From Coprobacter tertius (GTDB lineage Bacteria; Bacteroidota; Bacteroidia; Bacteroidales; Coprobacteraceae), in the NCBI RefSeq assembly GCF_024330105.1, contig NZ_JANDHW010000004.1:186001-250000 (forward strand): 64,000 nt of DNA. The letters run 5' to 3'. The notes beneath the pieces are model-generated. The model was not told the origin of the DNA. It saw only the letters and a program-made list of their open reading frames with translations, and did not search any database. Made by a program: the position numbers and the translations under genes. Below are positions 61,250-64,000 of the stretch, one piece after another. The stretch's first letter is position 1. Each line of letters starts with the position of its first letter.

Positions 61250-62533
61250 ATGTTTCGTAAACTTATTTATCGGTTATACGAAAATTACCGTAACCCATCA
61301 CTAAAGGCCGATTTCCATTTTTTAATCGAATCGGACCGTTGGTCATTGCCGCAACTACAAAACTACCAAATATCGGCTTGTCGCGAACTATTATTTTTCG
61401 CAGCCGCCTATTCTCCCTATTATAAACAGCAGTTTCAGAAAAGCGGTTTTTCCCCGGAAACGTTCCATTCGTTAGAGGATCTGAAAAAATTACCCATAAC
61501 CGATAAAAAGACATTAACCGAACACAATAAACAACTGCAAGCCGTTTATCCTTTCAAAAAAACAATATATTCCAAAACCTCCGGCTCTACCGGTGAAATA
61601 CTTTCTTTTTACCGTGACGAGGCTTGGGAATCATTTCACCTGGCATCTATCTTTCGGGGATTATCCTGGTACGGAATTTCGCGCTGGGACAAGTCTGCCG
61701 TTCTGTCGGGAAGCGACCCTGGGCAGAAAACCCAATTAAAGATACAAATTCTCGATTTTATCAGAAACCAATTCCGGCTATCTTCTTATAACAAAAGAAC
61801 GACCGATAAATTTATCGGTCATTTAAACAAGGCGGTATCTATACAAGGCTATTCTTCGATGATATACGAACTGGCCTGCATGTGTAATCGCAAAAACAAT
61901 TCCTCCTTTCCGAAACTCAAACTTGTAAAAGGAACCTCCGACATGATTTTCGACAGTTACCGGGAAGAGATAAAAAAAGCCTTCGGGAAACCGATTATCA
62001 GCGAGTACGGTGCTGCCGAAACCGGAATCATTGCGTTTGAATGCCCCGAAGGTAATATGCATATCAATATGGAAGGGGTGATTATAGAAGAATCCGACGG
62101 AGAGATTATAGTAACCAATTTACACTCTCGTTCGTTTCCTATCATTCGTTATCGGTTGGGAGATTACATCCGGTTGGCTCCCGAAGGATATAAATGCCCC
62201 TGCGGACGGCAACACCCTGTATTACTCGAATTACAAGGACGGGTTGGAGGCGTAATATGCGGTAAAACAAATCGTTTCCCCAGCGTCATACTTAATTTCG
62301 CGTTCAAAGAAATAATGAGTAAATATAATCGGATATTTTCATATCAGGGAATCCAGAAAGAAAAAAGCCGGTTAACCATTCGCATCGCGGAAGCCGAAAA
62401 CCCGGGTGACAGGGAAATCATAAAGCGAGTATTCGAGCATTATCTGAAAGACGATGTGATTCTCGAGATTCTTTTTTCACAAGACCTGCGTCCCACTCAA
62501 GGAAAACGAAATTATTTCATATCAGAAATTTAA
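61250..62533 (+). CDS. PaaK/CapK-like adenylate-forming protein
   Basis: A 427-residue protein of the phenylacetate-CoA ligase / coenzyme F390 synthetase superfamily (ANL fold). The AMP-binding loop is SKTSGSTGEILSFYRDE, followed later by ISEYGAAETGIIAFECPEGN, IIRYRLGDYIRLAPEGYKCP and a Cys-x-Cys (CPCGRQ). CapK-type members are encoded in capsule or O-antigen clusters, where the substrate is unknown. The divergent glycosyltransferase neighbour supports a role in surface glycan or lipid modification; CoA-ligase activity is not proven. There is no transmembrane segment. Confidence 0.82.
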   Translation: MFRKLIYRLYENYRNPSLKADFHFLIESDRWSLPQLQNYQISACRELLFFAAAYSPYYKQQFQKSGFSPETFHSLEDLKKLPITDKKTLTEHNKQLQAVYPFKKTIYSKTSGSTGEILSFYRDEAWESFHLASIFRGLSWYGISRWDKSAVLSGSDPGQKTQLKIQILDFIRNQFRLSSYNKRTTDKFIGHLNKAVSIQGYSSMIYELACMCNRKNNSSFPKLKLVKGTSDMIFDSYREEIKKAFGKPIISEYGAAETGIIAFECPEGNMHINMEGVIIEESDGEIIVTNLHSRSFPIIRYRLGDYIRLAPEGYKCPCGRQHPVLLELQGRVGGVICGKTNRFPSVILNFAFKEIMSKYNRIFSYQGIQKEKSRLTIRIAEAENPGDREIIKRVFEHYLKDDVILEILFSQDLRPTQGKRNYFISEI

Positions 62534-62888
62534 AACCAAAACCATACAACGTAATCCATGCAACAGTAAGTGAACACATTCAATTAAAATTTGTAATTCT
62601 TAAAAACAAGAATCTCCTAATTTCTCTTTTCTACCGGTATAACAAACAGATAACGATATAGGAGATTCTTGCTAACAATTAAGTTCGCTTATTTTAAAAC
62701 GAACTAAATCGGTATGGTGATATTATCTTTATTAATAAATATATATCTTTTTTAGGAAATACAAAAAAACAAACGGGGTTCCAACTTCAAAACCGAAGTT
62801 AGAACCCCGCTTGTTTCGGGTATAATGACAATTTTTTTATCGGCAAACCCGACTAAAACTATTATTATTACAGTAGAGGAAAAAAATA
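62534..62888. other. 355-bp convergent region with nested inverted repeats
   Basis: Contains a 13-bp perfect inverted repeat (62607-62619 / 62659-62671) with a 39-base spacer and no T-tract, a 6-bp pair 62682-62687 / 62700-62705, and the argB terminator at 62758-62816. No ORF is credible. Confidence 0.5.
62758..62816 (-). terminator. terminator of the prfB - argB unit
   Basis: 22-bp stem 62767-62788 / 62795-62816. Two mismatches on the plus strand become U-G and G-U pairs on the minus strand, and a T7 run follows on that strand, so it serves argB. It is about 70 bases beyond the argB stop. Confidence 0.75.
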
Positions 62889-63656
62889 CTATACAATACG
62901 GGTACCTCCACCATTAGCGATATCGGAAGCTTGAGTAATAATCACCTCTTTCACCCCCGAGCGTATCGCATCGAATGAATTTTCGAGTTTGGGAATCATA
63001 CCGCCCTGTATTATTCCGTCGGCCACATATTGTTTGAAAGACGATTCGTTTATCTCGGGGATGACACTATCATCATCGTTTTCGTCACGCAACACACCTT
63101 TCTTTTCGAAACAAAAAACCAGTGTCACGTCGAAATATCGGGCAAGAGCTTTGGCCGCCTCACCGGCAATCGTATCGGCATTGGTATTGAGCATATTTCC
63201 CTTACCGTCGTGCGTTAACGGAGCCAATACGGGAATAACTCCCCGGGAAATAAGATCGGCGAGTGCAGCACCATCGGCAGCCTTAACATCACCGACATAC
63301 CCGTAGTCGATCTCTTTTACAGGACGTTTCACCGATAACAAAATATTCATGTCGGCTCCTGTCATGCCTAAAGCATTAAGCCCGCGTGCCTGCAAGCCGG
63401 CTACAATATTCTTGTTCACCAGGCCGCCATATACCATAGTTACCACTTTCAGGGTTTCAGCATCGGTAATACGGCGTCCGTTCACCATACGACTCTCTAT
63501 ACCGAGTTGTGACGCAATGCGAGTAGCCGAACGCCCTCCACCATGAACCAGTAACTTTTTTCCTTGAATACGGGTAAATTCCGACAGCAAACCGTTCAAT
63601 GTTTCGGATTCTTCGACAATTTTACCACCGACTTTTATAATCGTAAGTTTTTCCAT
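62889..63656 (-). CDS. argB: acetylglutamate kinase
   Basis: A 255-residue amino-acid-kinase-fold enzyme. MEKLTIIKVGGKIVEE has the N-terminal Lys-Gly-Gly; LLVHGGGRSATRIASQLGI is the substrate loop; NADTIAGEAAKALARYFDVT is the family signature, and IIQGGMIPKLENSFDAIRSG carries the C-terminal Lys. It phosphorylates N-acetylglutamate in arginine synthesis. The N-terminal helix of arginine-sensitive hexameric forms is absent, so strong arginine feedback is unlikely. Its ATG lies 2 bases from the prfB stop. Confidence 0.93.
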   Translation of the reverse strand: MEKLTIIKVGGKIVEESETLNGLLSEFTRIQGKKLLVHGGGRSATRIASQLGIESRMVNGRRITDAETLKVVTMVYGGLVNKNIVAGLQARGLNALGMTGADMNILLSVKRPVKEIDYGYVGDVKAADGAALADLISRGVIPVLAPLTHDGKGNMLNTNADTIAGEAAKALARYFDVTLVFCFEKKGVLRDENDDDSVIPEINESSFKQYVADGIIQGGMIPKLENSFDAIRSGVKEVIITQASDIANGGGTRIV

Positions 63657-63658
63657 CG

Positions 63659-64000
63659 TTATACTTGTTCTCCACCGAATTCCATCAGGTATGCTTTAAT
63701 GAAGTCATCGATATTCCCGTCCATCACGCTTTGTACGTTAGAAGTCTGATAATTGGTACGGTGATCTTTCACGCGGCGGTCATCGAAAACGTAGCTACGA
63801 ATTTGCGATCCCCACTCGATTTTTTTCTTTCCGGCCTCTACCTTCTGCTGTTCTTCCATTCGTTTTCGCAATTCCATTTCATACAACTGCGATTTTAATA
63901 AACGCATGGCATTTTCGCGGTTATCGAGCTGCGAACGGGTTTCGGTATTTTCGATAAGAATTTCCCGAGTTTCCCCGGTATCGGGATCTTTATAATTATA
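63659..64000 (-). CDS. prfB: peptide chain release factor 2, C-terminal part (5' end outside window)
   Basis: The visible 113 codons run off the right edge in frame. They read YKDPDTGETREILIENTETR, then the C-terminal hallmark GSQIRSYVFDDRRVKDHRT and a final helix ending GGEQV. This is domain 3/4 of RF2, downstream of the GGQ loop and SPF anticodon region, neither of which is in view. RF2 ends translation at UGA and UAA. The programmed frameshift known in many prfB genes would be further upstream and cannot be checked here. Confidence 0.9.
   Translation of the reverse strand, partial: YNYKDPDTGETREILIENTETRSQLDNRENAMRLLKSQLYEMELRKRMEEQQKVEAGKKKIEWGSQIRSYVFDDRRVKDHRTNYQTSNVQSVMDGNIDDFIKAYLMEFGGEQV

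Overview
The window comes from a Bacteroidota chromosome, most likely order Bacteroidales. Three things support this. Many genes are preceded by the phylum's sigma-ABfr type -7 box (TAnnTTTG), in three clear cases with a TTG or TTTG -33 element 19-21 bases upstream. Signal sequences and SCG/SC-type lipoboxes are typical of the phylum. Type IX secretion (T9SS) genes porQ, porW and porX are present. The genus is not proven; a Barnesiella/Coprobacter-like gut organism would fit but is inference. No tRNA, rRNA, CRISPR array, transposase or phage gene was seen, so this is mostly a stable core region with a few accessory modules. Layout: (1) 1-5.1 kb: end of an MTA/SAH nucleosidase-type gene, a gene-free stretch that looks like a small RNA gene, a DJ-1 family protein, a CNNM/CorC-type membrane protein, an HU protein followed by a 30-residue basic ribosomal-type protein, and RNase G. 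(2) 5.2-11.2 kb, minus strand: exbB, two exbD, tonB, a small membrane protein, a PstS-like lipoprotein and a TPR protein, a complete Ton energising module with an unusual binding-protein tail. (3) 11.9-17.8 kb, plus strand: His-rich small protein and a CzcBAC-type heavy-metal RND efflux system. (4) 18-24.5 kb: uridine phosphorylase, hisS, GNAT, a Ser-type sulfatase, cysK and an outer-membrane barrel. (5) 24.9-32.5 kb, minus strand: porW-porX-tsaE-small membrane protein, then aroA, an unknown protein and an ABC-3 permease. (6) 33-35.5 kb, minus: prenyl synthase, a conserved unknown and tatD. (7) 35.7-40.5 kb, plus: porQ, a WYL regulator, cmk, ispH, pfkA. (8) 40.6-50.8 kb, plus: a large secreted endonuclease with a T9SS tail, spoT and a 7TM-HD phosphohydrolase, then two secreted jelly-roll proteins, one with a T9SS tail. 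(9) 51-64 kb: an OmpH chaperone pair, pepD, pgeF-obg, adk, hpt, nnrD/E, a DUF4831-type protein, a GT4 glycosyltransferase, a PaaK/CapK-like ligase, argB and the 3' part of prfB. The most connected story is type IX secretion: PorW and PorX are co-transcribed, PorQ lies 6 kb away, and two predicted cargo proteins with C-terminal sorting domains lie within 25 kb. The best candidates for something undescribed are a promoter-plus-terminator unit with no ORF at 287-530 (probable structured small RNA), a weaker similar unit at 17907-18163, and an endonuclease in which two successive fibronectin-III domains each appear to be interrupted at the same place by a different inserted domain.
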